Part shown: in pieces, positions 1-10,914 of the stretch
Position numbering within the stretch: position 1 is the stretch's first letter
How the letters are laid out: each line of letters opens with the position of its first letter
Assembly (NCBI GenBank): GCA_000710935.1
Contig: BAYV01000006.1
Coordinates: 38,778-102,777, forward strand
DNA length: 64,000 nt
Direction: 5' to 3'
From: Iodidimonas nitroreducens
GTDB lineage: Bacteria; Pseudomonadota; Alphaproteobacteria; Sphingomonadales; Rhodothalassiaceae
The notes under the pieces: model-generated
What the model was told of the DNA's origin: nothing
Database searches by the model: none
What the model saw: the letters and a program-made list of their open reading frames with translations, nothing else
Made by a program: the position numbers and the translations under genes

Positions 1-59
1 AACCATTGGTGCCGCATCAGATGATGCACCAGATTATCAATGAGGAGACACCATCATGA
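1..59 (+). CDS. ilvG: Acetolactate synthase large subunit, C-terminal end (partial)
   Basis: Only the last 18 codons are present (frame starts at base 3), reading PLVPHQMMHQIINEETPS and then TGA at 57-59. The PLVP start resembles the conserved C-terminal end of acetolactate synthase large subunits (PLVPPGA in E. coli IlvG). The stop overlaps the ATG of the following ACT-domain gene as ATGA, the arrangement expected for a large/small subunit pair. The enzyme makes acetolactate and acetohydroxybutyrate for valine, leucine and isoleucine synthesis. The call rests on this short tail plus context. The ilvG symbol is preferred over ilvB because of the IlvM-like partner. Confidence 0.6.
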   Translation, partial: PLVPHQMMHQIINEETPS

Positions 60-243
60 CCTACAAACTGTTAATTATTCTGGATGGATCGAAAGGTGCG
101 CTTCTTCGGCTTTTGGGCAGCATCGAACATTTGCGACACCAGATCTCCAAGCTTTTTCCCGTGCTTTCCTGTGCCGAGCACGATAAGGCCAGTGTAAGCA
201 TCGCGATGGATAGCCCCAAAACACAATGGGCAGGAGCGGTAAG

Positions 244-247
<4 letters not shown>
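56..247 (+). CDS. ilvM: Small ACT-domain protein, IlvM-like acetolactate synthase regulatory subunit
   Basis: A 63-residue protein with a GAGGAG ribosome site at 42-47, close to its ATG. The pattern GALLRLLGSIEHLRHQISKL followed by ASVSIAMDS fits one ACT domain of the IlvM/IlvH type, with the glycine-leucine turn and the beta strand ending in the small-residue/serine motif. E. coli IlvM is 87 residues, so this copy is shorter and lacks the usual tail. It overlaps the gene before it (ATGA, 56-59) and leuA after it (ATGA, 244-247), so it is probably translationally coupled to both. Inferred role: stabilise acetolactate synthase and set its feedback response. The family is remote enough that a profile search is needed. 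Confidence 0.65.
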
Positions 248-1821
<1,574 letters not shown>

Positions 1822-1833
1822 GGAAGTTTGAAA

Positions 1834-2793
1834 ATGGCCCTGACTCCGACCCGTTTCATCTGGATGAATGGCACCCTGAAGCCGTGGGAGGAAGCCACCA
1901 CCCATGTGCTGACCCACGCCCTGCACTATGGCTCGGCGGTTTTCGAGGGGATCCGTTGCTATGAAACTCCTGACGGACCGCGCGTTTTCCGCGTTGGGGA
2001 TCATATCACCCGGATGTTTCAATCGGGCCGGGTTTATCATATCGATATCCCCTTCACCCGGCAGGAAATCGGCGATGCCTGCAAGACGGTGCTCGCGTCC
2101 AATGAACTGGGCAGCGCCTATATTCGCCCCATTGCCTATCGCGGCTATGGCAGTATTGGTGTGGTCAGCCCCGATTGCCCCATCGATGTGGCCATTGCCG
2201 CCTTTCCCTGGGGGGCTTATTTAGGGGAGAACGGTTTGGCTGATGGGATTGATGTGTGCATCGCAAGCTGGCAGCGTATGGCCCCCAATACCGTGCCGAC
2301 GGGCCTGAAGGCAGCGGGCAATTATCTATCAAGCCAATTGATCAGCATGGAAGCCAAATCCCGTGGCTTTGCCGAAGGCATAGGCCTTGGCACCGATGGA
2401 TTGGTGAGCGAAGGTGCGGGGGAAAATCTCTTTCTCGTTCATCGCGGCAAAATCCTCACCCCCCCGGCCGCGGCCTCGATTTTGGCAGGCATCACCCGCG
2501 ATACGGTGATCACTTTAGCCAAAGATCTGGGGTTCGAGGTGATCGAACAGCCGATCCCCCGGGAAATGCTGTATATCTGCGACGAGATGTTTTTCACCGG
2601 CACCGCTGCCGAAGTCACCCCCATCCGGTCGATTGATCGCTTCAGTGTGGGGACCGGCGAACGCCCGATCACCAAGCAGATCCAGGATGCCTTTTTCGGT
2701 TTATTCAATGGCCAGACCGCAGATCGCTGGGGCTGGCTGGAGCCGATTGAAACCGCCACCGCCAAGCATCCCATCACCGCCCTGCATAAATGA
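1834..2793 (+). CDS. ilvE: Branched-chain amino acid aminotransferase
   Basis: 319 residues, PLP fold type IV. It moves amino groups between glutamate and the 2-oxo acids of valine, leucine and isoleucine. HALHYGSAVFEGIRCY near residue 28 is the family opening motif. The PLP lysine lies in TGLKAAGNYLSSQL, and SEGAGENLF and GITRDTVI are cofactor-binding motifs. ATG 1834 follows an AGGAAG site directly after the leuA stop; an in-frame TTG at 1828 is less likely. It sits between leuA and leuB in the same direction, so this operon supplies the shared last step. Length is normal for bacterial IlvE. Confidence 0.95.
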   Translation: MALTPTRFIWMNGTLKPWEEATTHVLTHALHYGSAVFEGIRCYETPDGPRVFRVGDHITRMFQSGRVYHIDIPFTRQEIGDACKTVLASNELGSAYIRPIAYRGYGSIGVVSPDCPIDVAIAAFPWGAYLGENGLADGIDVCIASWQRMAPNTVPTGLKAAGNYLSSQLISMEAKSRGFAEGIGLGTDGLVSEGAGENLFLVHRGKILTPPAAASILAGITRDTVITLAKDLGFEVIEQPIPREMLYICDEMFFTGTAAEVTPIRSIDRFSVGTGERPITKQIQDAFFGLFNGQTADRWGWLEPIETATAKHPITALHK

Positions 2794-2838
2794 TGGGGCT
2801 GATCCCACTTAAAATAACCGGAAAGGGCTTTTGATAGA

Positions 2839-3903
2839 ATGTCCCATCGTATCTTGCTTTTACCCGGCGATGGTATCGGCGCGGAAGTGCTCGAAGCCGG
2901 ACGCCATGTGCTCGATCAACTGGCTTTGGCCCGCGGCTTATCGATTAATTACGAAACCGGGCTGATCGGCGGTGCGGCCATTGACGACATGGGCGAACCC
3001 CTGCCCGCCGATGTGCTGGAAGCCGCCCGCCGCGCTGATGCGGTTCTTTTGGGCGCCGTGGGGGGGCCGAAATGGCATGATCTTCCGGGGAACAAGCGCC
3101 CGGAAGTGGGGCTTTTGGCGCTGCGCAGTGCTTTGGGGGTTTATGCCAATCTGCGCCCCATCATCGTTCGCCCCGGGGCTGTTGATCGCTCGCCGGTGAA
3201 GGCCGAAATCGCTTCGGGCACCGATATCTTATTTGTGCGGGAACTCACCGGCGGCCTATATTTTGGCGACAAGGGCACCGAAGGCGATAGTGCCTATGAT
3301 ATCTGCCGCTATAGCCGCCACGAGATCGAGCGCGTGGTGCGCATGGCGGCCATCGCCGCGCGCCAGCGTCGGGGCAAGCTGAGCCTGGTTGATAAAGCCA
3401 ATGTGATGGAAACGAGCCGCCTGTGGCGCGCCGTGACCCAAGAGATCATCAGCCGCGATTTTCCCGATATCGAGCTTGAAATTCTGCTGGTGGATGCCGC
3501 AACCATGCATCTGATAACTCGGCCGCGGGATTTTGATGTAATCGTTACGGAAAATCTGTTTGGCGATATTCTCACCGATGAAGCCAGTGTACTGACCGGC
3601 TCCATCGGGCTCATCCCCTCTGCATCATTGGGGGCGAGCGGTGCCGGGCTTTATGAGCCGGTGCATGGCTCGGCCCCTGATATTGCGGGGCAAGGCAAGG
3701 CAAACCCCATCGGCATGATCGAAAGCATTGCAATGATGCTGGATCATAGCCTGGGCCTGCCGACAGAGGCAAAAGCCCTGCGTGCGGCCATTGGGGCTGC
3801 CATGGCACAGTGTGTCACCGTCGATCTGGGGGGCACGGCCTCCACCATGGATATGGCACGGGCCATTGCCGATCAACTGGATAGGGCGCTTGCCCTTGCC
3901 TGA
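2839..3903 (+). CDS. leuB: 3-isopropylmalate dehydrogenase
   Basis: 354 residues, normal length. It oxidises and decarboxylates 3-isopropylmalate with NAD+ to 2-oxoisocaproate, the third leucine-specific step. The start LLPGDGIGAEV and the signature TENLFGDILTDEASVLTGSI with GLIPSASLG are typical of the isocitrate/isopropylmalate dehydrogenase family. YEPVHGSAPDIAGQGKANP belongs to the cofactor region. It lies 45 bases after ilvE and 49 bases before hom on the same strand. No leuC or leuD is in the window, so the isomerase must be encoded elsewhere. Confidence 0.95.
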   Translation: MSHRILLLPGDGIGAEVLEAGRHVLDQLALARGLSINYETGLIGGAAIDDMGEPLPADVLEAARRADAVLLGAVGGPKWHDLPGNKRPEVGLLALRSALGVYANLRPIIVRPGAVDRSPVKAEIASGTDILFVRELTGGLYFGDKGTEGDSAYDICRYSRHEIERVVRMAAIAARQRRGKLSLVDKANVMETSRLWRAVTQEIISRDFPDIELEILLVDAATMHLITRPRDFDVIVTENLFGDILTDEASVLTGSIGLIPSASLGASGAGLYEPVHGSAPDIAGQGKANPIGMIESIAMMLDHSLGLPTEAKALRAAIGAAMAQCVTVDLGGTASTMDMARAIADQLDRALALA

Positions 3904-3952
3904 TGCCTCTTCACCCTTTTCTTCCCAATATCTGTTACATGAAGGGTCCGCT

Positions 3953-5293
3953 ATGACCAGAAACGCAGCCGAAACTGTATCGCGAAAACCAGATGAGGCA
4001 AAACCGCAGCCCATCCGCCTTGCCATCGCAGGCCTTGGAACCGTGGGATGCGGCCTGCTGGCGGTTCTGGCCAAAAACGGGGCGCTGATCGCTGATCGCT
4101 CTGGCCGGGACTTTCAGGTTGTCACCGTTTCGGCGCGCGATAAAAATCGAGAGCGCGAGGCCGATATCAGCGCTTATGAATGGCATGATGATCCGCTTCA
4201 ACTGGCCGATCCCCAAAAGGTGGATGTGGTGGTGGAACTGATCGGCGGTGCCGAGGGCACGGCCCTTGATCTCGCCCGGGCGGCTTTATCCAAAGGAATT
4301 TCACTGGTCACCGCCAACAAGGCGATGATCGCCCATCATGGCGACGAACTGGCCAGATTAGCCGAGCAATCAGGCGCTGTTTTGCGTTTTGAAGCGGCCG
4401 TTGCGGGCGGCATTCCCATCGTGAAAACCGTAAAAGAAGGCTTGGCCGCCAATCGTATCGACCGGATGCACGGCATTTTGAATGGCACCGCCAATTTCAT
4501 CCTCACTTTGATGGAAGACAGCGGCGCAAGCTTTGACGATGCGCTAGGACAGGCGCAGGCCTTGGGCTATGCGGAAGCCGATCCATCCTTTGATATCGAT
4601 GGCGTGGATACGGCCCATAAAATCTCGATCCTGACCAGCCTTGCTTTTGGCGCCCCGCCCTCGATGGATCTGCCCATCGAAGGCATTCGTGCCATCACCG
4701 ATATCGATATTGCCTATGCCCGCGAATTGGGTTTTCGGATCAAGCTTTTGGGCATTGCCCGCATCACCGATGATGGCAAGCTCGATCAGCGGGTTCATGC
4801 CTGCCTTGTGGATGCCAATGAAACCTTATCGAAGGTGGGCGGGGCGGCCAATGCCATCGAAGCCCATGGCGATTTCGTTGGCCCCTGCATGATCGAAGGG
4901 TTGGGCGCGGGCGCAGGGCCCACGGCCTCTGCGGTGATGGCCGATCTTATCGAACTGGCCCGGGGCAATCGCAATTCCACTTTTTCAATGCCTGCCTCCA
5001 AGCTGAAACCCCTGCCCCTTCTGGAAACAGGGACGCGCCGGGGTGAATTTTATGTGCGCCTGCGGGTGGCTGATAAAGCCGGGGTGATGGCGGAAATCGC
5101 TTCGGCGCTCCGCGATGAAGGGGTATCGGTGGAGCGCCTGATCCAACGCACCCGGGCATCCGATGATAGCGTGCATCTGATCATGACCACCCATCAAACC
5201 ACGGAAGCCCGGATGCAGGCCGTGCTCAGCCGTTTCCACAAGATCGATGATGTGCTCGATACGCCTTGTATGCTGCGGATTGAACCGATCTGA
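3953..5293 (+). CDS. hom: Homoserine dehydrogenase with C-terminal ACT domain
   Basis: 446 residues. It reduces aspartate semialdehyde to homoserine, the branch leading to threonine, methionine and, through threonine, isoleucine. A nucleotide-binding GLGTVGCGLL lies near residue 25. The catalytic domain has NGTANFILTLMEDSGASF and GYAEADPSFDIDGVDTAHK, the homoserine dehydrogenase signature. The last ~80 residues (VADKAGVMAEIASALRDEG) form an ACT domain, so threonine feedback is likely. ATG 3953 has AAGGG upstream; a much earlier in-frame GTG at 3782 inside leuB has no support. Being last in a leucine/valine operon is unusual and links isoleucine precursor supply to the rest. Confidence 0.94.
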   Translation: MTRNAAETVSRKPDEAKPQPIRLAIAGLGTVGCGLLAVLAKNGALIADRSGRDFQVVTVSARDKNREREADISAYEWHDDPLQLADPQKVDVVVELIGGAEGTALDLARAALSKGISLVTANKAMIAHHGDELARLAEQSGAVLRFEAAVAGGIPIVKTVKEGLAANRIDRMHGILNGTANFILTLMEDSGASFDDALGQAQALGYAEADPSFDIDGVDTAHKISILTSLAFGAPPSMDLPIEGIRAITDIDIAYARELGFRIKLLGIARITDDGKLDQRVHACLVDANETLSKVGGAANAIEAHGDFVGPCMIEGLGAGAGPTASAVMADLIELARGNRNSTFSMPASKLKPLPLLETGTRRGEFYVRLRVADKAGVMAEIASALRDEGVSVERLIQRTRASDDSVHLIMTTHQTTEARMQAVLSRFHKIDDVLDTPCMLRIEPI

Positions 5294-5381
5294 TGATGGC
5301 CTTGTTTTTGCGCGGCTCTGTCTTCAAAATGCCGTCTTTATCCGGCAGATAAGCACAGAAAGCATTTTTGGGGGAACGTTG

Positions 5382-5948
5382 ATGCCAATCTCAGCACTAT
5401 TCAGAAAAATCGCGGCTTTTTCATTGGTCGCGGCTTTTATCATTATCGGTTCGGCCTCGGTTGTCGATGCCGCATCGAAGAAGAAAATTGATCGCCGTGT
5501 GGCCGAAACCATGGCCGAATTTCGTGAAAAATACGATGGCGCCCAATCGCTGCTGGATAAATCCGTTGGCGTTCTGGTGTTTCCCAGCATCAAAAAAGCC
5601 GGGATCGGCATTGGCGGCGAATATGGCGAAGGCGCGCTTTTGGTGAATGGCTCTGCAGTGGGCTATTATAGCACCGCCGCCGCATCGATCGGCTTGCAGC
5701 TTGGCGGGCAGGTACGCAGCCAGGTTTTGCTGTTTATGGAAGAAGGGGCGCTAAATAATTTCCGCAATAGCGATAAATGGGAAGTGGGCGTTGATGGCTC
5801 GGTGGCCATTGCCACCATCGGCGCAGGTGGCTCTATTGATACCACCAATCTCGATGCGCCGATCATTGCCTTTATTTTCGGCAATAAGGGGCTGATGTAT
5901 AATCTCTCCCTTGAAGGTTCCAAAATATCTGAGATCGAGCGCAACTGA
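5382..5948 (+). CDS. SYLF (YSC84-like) lipid-binding protein, exported
   Basis: 188 residues beginning with a signal peptide: basic FRK, then a hydrophobic stretch ending near VDAA at about residue 30. The mature part (GVLVFPSIKKAGIGIGGEYG, LQLGGQVRSQVLLFM, EVGVDGSVAIATIGAGG, IIAFIFGNKGLMYNLSLEGS) matches the SYLF/DUF500 domain, known in eukaryotes to bind phosphoinositides and in bacteria to be periplasmic and lipid-associated. The start is preceded by a G-rich site (TTGGGGGAACG). It lies 88 bases after hom and may have its own promoter. The bacterial physiological role is not established. Confidence 0.85.
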   Translation: MPISALFRKIAAFSLVAAFIIIGSASVVDAASKKKIDRRVAETMAEFREKYDGAQSLLDKSVGVLVFPSIKKAGIGIGGEYGEGALLVNGSAVGYYSTAAASIGLQLGGQVRSQVLLFMEEGALNNFRNSDKWEVGVDGSVAIATIGAGGSIDTTNLDAPIIAFIFGNKGLMYNLSLEGSKISEIERN

Positions 5949-5975
5949 TCTGCGCTCGCGCTCGTTTTTCAGGCT

Positions 5976-6869
5976 TCAAGGCTGGGATGGCAAAGCGGCT
6001 GCCGGTTTCAGGCGGCTTTCCCAGCTTCCATAAACGGGATTGGGCAAAAGCACATAATGCGGATTGGCCATCACCGCCTGCATGGCCTGTGGATCTTCGG
6101 CAATGCTCTCGGTCAAAGCGGGGAAATCCTTGATATTATCCCCCACATACATCAGGATTTCGTGCGGCTTCGCCCATGATGCCTGATAGTGCTCACGGGC
6201 ATCACCGGCTTGCCAATCCCAGCAGGCTTCGGCCTTGCCCTCCATGATCAGGCGACGCCGGCGATCCTTATCATTGCCATAGCCAAAAGCTTCCCATTCC
6301 TTCGGATTAGCATCCTTGCGATCTAGCGCCCCCCGGCCAAGGATGCACAGATCGGCGCGATCCGCATCAAACCCCAATGCGCTGAGATTAGCGCGGCTAT
6401 GGCTCGTTACATTCTGATCGCGATTGGTGATGATCACCAGCTTGCCCCCGCGCTTGCGGATATGATCAAGGAATGAGAGGACACCGGGCACGGCGGTGGC
6501 TTCTTCGCGTTTCACCCAAGTCCTCCAGGCCACAGGATCGAAATCCTTTGCCCCGGCCTGTAACGCTTCCACCTGATATTGGCTGTTATCAAAGATTGTT
6601 TCATCGGCATCGAGCACCACGACCCATGGGCGCTGATCCGCACCCCGCTGGCGGGTGATGGCATCGAGATCGGTTTTGGCCTCTTCATATAAACGGGCGG
6701 TGATGATGGCATATTCCGAAGATCGGCGAACCCACATCAGGCCGGGCTGCCGGGCCACAACATCCTTGGCCACCACATCATGCGGCGGCAAGACCGGTTG
6801 TTCCTGCGCATTGGTCGTGCACCCGATCAGCAGGATGGCGGTAATCGCCAGGCTGATCTGTTTCAACAT
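5976..6869 (-). CDS. e(P4)-family acid phosphatase / 5'-nucleotidase lipoprotein
   Basis: 297 residues. The start carries a lipoprotein signal with lipobox LIGC (Cys 17), so it should be anchored to the outer membrane. The HAD catalytic motif VVLDADETIFD (nucleophile Asp ~87, Asp ~89) is followed by LVIITNRD (motif II) and YVGDNIKDFPAL (motif IV). This combination with a lipobox is typical of class C acid phosphatases such as Haemophilus e(P4), which release phosphate from nucleoside monophosphates and NMN outside the cytoplasm. It converges with the SYLF gene, only 27 bases away. Substrate is inferred from the family. Confidence 0.88.
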   Translation of the reverse strand: MLKQISLAITAILLIGCTTNAQEQPVLPPHDVVAKDVVARQPGLMWVRRSSEYAIITARLYEEAKTDLDAITRQRGADQRPWVVVLDADETIFDNSQYQVEALQAGAKDFDPVAWRTWVKREEATAVPGVLSFLDHIRKRGGKLVIITNRDQNVTSHSRANLSALGFDADRADLCILGRGALDRKDANPKEWEAFGYGNDKDRRRRLIMEGKAEACWDWQAGDAREHYQASWAKPHEILMYVGDNIKDFPALTESIAEDPQAMQAVMANPHYVLLPNPVYGSWESRLKPAAALPSQP

Positions 6870-6948
6870 TGATCGATGCTCCTTTATCGAAAGGTGGGGC
6901 CTTGCTCAAAAGACCGGGCCTTGATGGAAAGAACGGAGGCCCAAAAGC

Positions 6949-6972
6949 AGAAGGCGGCCGCAGCCGCCTTCT
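6949..6972 (-). terminator. Intrinsic terminator after the Oar-like receptor gene
   Basis: A perfect 10-bp stem (AGAAGGCGGC with GCCGCCTTCT) and a 4-base loop lie 26 bases past the stop of the receptor gene at 6998. Read on the minus strand the stem is followed by GCTTTTGGG, a short T run. This fits a rho-independent terminator for that gene. Confidence 0.75.
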
Positions 6973-6997
6973 GTCGTCCGGTTATCCGATCATCAGA

Positions 6998-9900
6998 TCA
7001 GAAGCTGTAGCGAATACCAACCTGCAAGCGCCAGATGGTTGATTCCACATTGATATTGCGGTTCGGATTGAACCCGAAAGCCGATGTATCCGAGCCACCG
7101 GGATTGAAATTGCTGAAAACGAATTGCGAACCATCCGCATTCAGACCGGCATCCAGAACGGGGACGCCTTCAAACACATCGCCCCGATCGAAAGACTGGA
7201 ACACATTGGCACCGCTATCGATGAAGTTCAGGAAGTTTTCGATATCAAAGAACAGCTCGAACTTATGGCCGCGCCACGGTGTTGGCAGATCCTGCTGGAA
7301 GCGCAGATCAAGATCCTTGGTCCAATCATCGCGGAAGGCATTGCGCGGTGCAATCTGACCGGCATATTTGCTCAGACCCGTTTCATCGAGGAAGTTGAAG
7401 AACGCATCAAGTGTCCCTGCTGATTGCAGAGCCGAAAGATCAACACGGGGATCATTCGGGCCGGATGGCACATAGAACAGATTGCGTTCTTCATTATCGC
7501 TATCACCAAACAAAGTGGTTGGCGTGTTGTTATCGAACACGAAGCTGAACGGACGACCGCTGCGCGCTTGGAAGAACACGCTGAGCGTGCTGCTCAGATC
7601 TTCAAAGAAATCATGGCTGAAGGTCGCTGCCACAGTGATATTGTGCTTATTGGCAAATTGCGACGATGCAAGCTCGGGATCATTGATATTCGTCAATGCG
7701 ATTTCTTCAAAGTTCGATGTCGCTGTGGAGCTTGTGGTTGGATTCTTCACCTTGGCATCCGTGAAAGCATAGCCAAAGTTGAAATCAAACCGGGCCGGGC
7801 GATTAAAGACGGTATAATCCCAGCTATTATTGAGCAACAAGGAGATCGACGTGGTGCCGCCTTCTTTGCCTTTGGTATTGGTGAGAAGGATATCCTGATC
7901 ATCGCCACCGGCATCACAAGGACCGCCCTGCGCCGTATTCCCCGAAAAGCCGATGCGCGGCCCAAGGAAGGAGGCATTGCAACCCGGAAGCAGCGGATCA
8001 ACGGCATTGAACAGCAAGCGGCCATCAGGGGCAAAACCAACCGGGGTCAGGGTCAGATCCACGAAATCGGCTGAATTGCGACGACGATCATGGATGATGT
8101 CGAAATCGACCCGCCAATTATCCAGAAGACCCCCCACAGCGCCATTAAAATCGGTGAAGTGGGTGAAGCCCCAGCTTCCGCGAACCACCGACGGCAGCTT
8201 GAAATTGGGATCAACCGCATCCACACGTCCATCAGCGCCCGTGGCTTGGGCGATCTGTGCCTGAGCCAAACAGGCAGGCGTGCCCGTGAAATTGCCATTG
8301 GCATCAATCACCTGAAGATCGGCTGCGGTGCAAGGCGAATCCTGGCTGGTTGGGGTGATCGAACCAAAGCCAATTCCGGAACCGAAGTTCGAGAAGGCAT
8401 TCGAGAACCACACGGTCGGATCACCGCCCGAGAAGATGCCCGCGCCGGCCCGGAAAGTGGTTTGGCCATAGAAATCCCATGGCGCTTCATAGGTGATGCC
8501 AAAGCGTGGCAGGAAGATATCCAAGCCATCGAAAGCCTGATCATTGGCGAAACCAAAGCGATCGACAAATTGCTGGCTGACCCGCGGATTATCCGACGAT
8601 GTATAGAAATCATAGCGCAAGCCAAGCAGGAAAGTGAGATCGTCAGTCGCTTGCCATTCATCCTGCAGATAAAGGGAATGAATGGAGCGTGAGAAATTCG
8701 CCGCCGCATCATTGATATCGCCGGTGAATGAGCCATTGCCCTCGATGCTTGATGCCCGACCGGCCTGCAGATCTTCAATCGAATCGAAGGTGATGGTGCC
8801 GGTGGCATCGGTGACAAACAGATTGAATACATCGATCTGATCGAGTTCATAACCGGCGGTGATCTTATGCGCACCGGTCAGATATTCGGCATTCAAACGA
8901 AGCTGGTTGATCTGGGTATCAAGGGCATTAGCAGAGCGGAATTCACCCGGACCTGACAGCAATGTGCCCCCCGGCGTATCGACAAAAATACGCGGAACAG
9001 GATTGGCATCCTGCGCTTCGCCGCCACCAACAGGATCCTGGGAATCGGTATTATCAGTGCGGGAAACCCAGAATTCCGTGGAAAGCTTATCGGTCCATTG
9101 CGAGAAAACGCGAACGGAATAGGTTTCAATTTCGCTGCCTTCTTCCAAAAAGTTATTGCGGAAGGCAAAATCATTCCCGAAACCGAAATCATCCTGCTGC
9201 TCAAAGGTTTCACGCAGGCGGGTATAGGTACCGGCAACACGGTGATCATCATTGATAAACCAATCGAGACGACCAAGAATGCGGCGATTATCCCGCGCAA
9301 GGCTACGCGCAATGCCTAATGTTTCGATACCGAACTGATTTTCAAGAATGCCTTGTACCTGCTCCACCTGGGCAACGGTCGGACCTTCTTCGGTGCCAAA
9401 ACCGCCACCAATGGGGCCATTATCCTGAATGCCGGAATCATCGGCTTCTTCATAGGCGACATAGAAGAACAGCTTGTCCTTGATGATCGGGCCACCAAGC
9501 TCGGCACCCCAGTTTTTATCTGTGAAAGGATCGGTAATGGCCTGCTCGCCATCGATCCGCTCGCCGGTCAGATCGTCATTGTTGAAAACGAAAAAGGCCG
9601 AGCCATGGAAATCATTGGTCCCGGATTTGGTGACGATGTTGATATTACAGCCGGTAAACTGGCCATATTCAACGCTATAGGGCGCAAATTCCACCGATGT
9701 TTCACGCACCGCATCGAAGGGGATCGGCATGTTATTGCGGCTGGGCAAACCCGACGCATTCAAACCAAAGCCATCGGAAGCGCGCACCCCATCGATGGTC
9801 ACGCTGTTGAAGCGATTATTCCCGCCCAAACAGGAAATGGAATCGTCATTGCCTTCATTGATGCTGACGCGGGGATCGATCCGAATAATATCGCGGAAAT

Positions 9901-10384
9901 CGCGGCTGATCGACGGGAAGGATTCCAGCGTTTCGAGACCAAAAGAGCGGCCCGGACCAATCGCCAGCTGGCTCATCACAATGGGGGCTGCCGTGACGAC
10001 GATTTCTTCCATCTGACCCGAAGTGAGGGAAATCGACAGATCTGCCATCTGCGAAATATTGAGGAAAAGTCCCTCGATGCGCTCGGCACGATAGCCGCTG
10101 CTCTCAACCGTCACCGTGTAGGGACCACCGGTTTCCAGACCCGTTGCGGAAAAGCGCCCCTGAGCCGATGTTTCTGATGAGATCGTTCTGCCCGTACGAC
10201 TATCGGTGATGCTGATCGCCGCATTCGCCAAAGGCTGACCCGATGGATCGGTAACAACACCCCGAACGCCTGATGTCGTTTGCTGTGCTTCAACCTGCTG
10301 GGCCACCATCATGGCGGGCAAGGATGCCGACAGCAAAAGCAGTGCTTTCGCAGCCCCTAGATAATTTTGTCTGAACCTCTTCAT
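6998..10384 (-). CDS. Oar-like TonB-dependent receptor with N-terminal carboxypeptidase-regulatory-like domain
   Basis: 1128 residues, much longer than a classical siderophore receptor. After a signal peptide ending near VEAQ comes a CarboxypepD_reg-like beta-sandwich (GVRGVVTDPSGQPLANAAIS to about residue 120), then a plug domain starting near EEIVVTAAPI and a long beta-barrel ending in the outer-membrane aromatic signature QVGIRYSF. This order is typical of Oar/OmpA-related TonB receptors, thought to import or process large polymers such as peptides or glycans. GGAGGG precedes the ATG. It is transcribed away from a PhoD-type phosphatase 530 bases off. Its substrate cannot be read from sequence. 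Confidence 0.88.
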   Translation of the reverse strand: MKRFRQNYLGAAKALLLLSASLPAMMVAQQVEAQQTTSGVRGVVTDPSGQPLANAAISITDSRTGRTISSETSAQGRFSATGLETGGPYTVTVESSGYRAERIEGLFLNISQMADLSISLTSGQMEEIVVTAAPIVMSQLAIGPGRSFGLETLESFPSISRDFRDIIRIDPRVSINEGNDDSISCLGGNNRFNSVTIDGVRASDGFGLNASGLPSRNNMPIPFDAVRETSVEFAPYSVEYGQFTGCNINIVTKSGTNDFHGSAFFVFNNDDLTGERIDGEQAITDPFTDKNWGAELGGPIIKDKLFFYVAYEEADDSGIQDNGPIGGGFGTEEGPTVAQVEQVQGILENQFGIETLGIARSLARDNRRILGRLDWFINDDHRVAGTYTRLRETFEQQDDFGFGNDFAFRNNFLEEGSEIETYSVRVFSQWTDKLSTEFWVSRTDNTDSQDPVGGGEAQDANPVPRIFVDTPGGTLLSGPGEFRSANALDTQINQLRLNAEYLTGAHKITAGYELDQIDVFNLFVTDATGTITFDSIEDLQAGRASSIEGNGSFTGDINDAAANFSRSIHSLYLQDEWQATDDLTFLLGLRYDFYTSSDNPRVSQQFVDRFGFANDQAFDGLDIFLPRFGITYEAPWDFYGQTTFRAGAGIFSGGDPTVWFSNAFSNFGSGIGFGSITPTSQDSPCTAADLQVIDANGNFTGTPACLAQAQIAQATGADGRVDAVDPNFKLPSVVRGSWGFTHFTDFNGAVGGLLDNWRVDFDIIHDRRRNSADFVDLTLTPVGFAPDGRLLFNAVDPLLPGCNASFLGPRIGFSGNTAQGGPCDAGGDDQDILLTNTKGKEGGTTSISLLLNNSWDYTVFNRPARFDFNFGYAFTDAKVKNPTTSSTATSNFEEIALTNINDPELASSQFANKHNITVAATFSHDFFEDLSSTLSVFFQARSGRPFSFVFDNNTPTTLFGDSDNEERNLFYVPSGPNDPRVDLSALQSAGTLDAFFNFLDETGLSKYAGQIAPRNAFRDDWTKDLDLRFQQDLPTPWRGHKFELFFDIENFLNFIDSGANVFQSFDRGDVFEGVPVLDAGLNADGSQFVFSNFNPGGSDTSAFGFNPNRNINVESTIWRLQVGIRYSF

Positions 10385-10914
10385 CGTGTCATTCCCTCCT
10401 GCTTTACATATTTTATGGGCAGTTAATCGGACGCAGCCTTTGCCCTTGGCTTCGACGGACCATGCACAGAAGCTTTTGCAATTCTATGACAAAGCCCACA
10501 GGTTTTATGATCAGCCTTTTATTTTTATAACCGTTTGGTCAAGTTATCTTGCAAAGTCGTGTGCTTACAACGCTTTTTTCGGACCTGGGCAAGGACTAAA
10601 AAACAATTTGATGCATGATATTTCAGCCGAAAGCAGCGCAGGACGATCCGTATCTCGCGAGGACCTTGAAAAATTTCTATGAGAAAACATAAGCTTGTGT
10701 TTTCAAACGCCCCTTCATTGGGAACAAATTGTGCGCCTGACTTGTTGCAGCGCAATAAATATTTTGAGTATTTGATCAAGGATGTTCTGAAAAGTTTAAA
10801 ACGATGTGTTGTAAAATTCACACAGATGCGCGCGCACAGAGTCTATAATCTCGAAAAGGACGAGGCCGGGACCAGACAGGCCTGCCCATTCACTGAAAAA
10901 CGGGAGGAAGACCA
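10385..10914. other. 530-base divergent intergenic region
   Basis: It separates the Oar-like receptor from the PhoD-type phosphatase and must hold both promoters. Its middle (about 10490-10840) is AT-richer than the flanks. Short open frames on both strands lack ribosome sites and protein-like composition. I found no convincing PHO box, terminator or RNA gene. Confidence 0.5.

Noticed and set aside
10527..10542. A half RutR-like site (TTGACCA on the minus strand) in the Oar/PhoD gap
   Set aside because: The second arm matches only about four of seven positions; a chance half-site is likely.
10385..10914. Possible PHO box between the receptor and phosphatase
   Set aside because: The best candidate (CTGTGGG...TTGTCAT on the minus strand) has wrong spacing and a poor first half.
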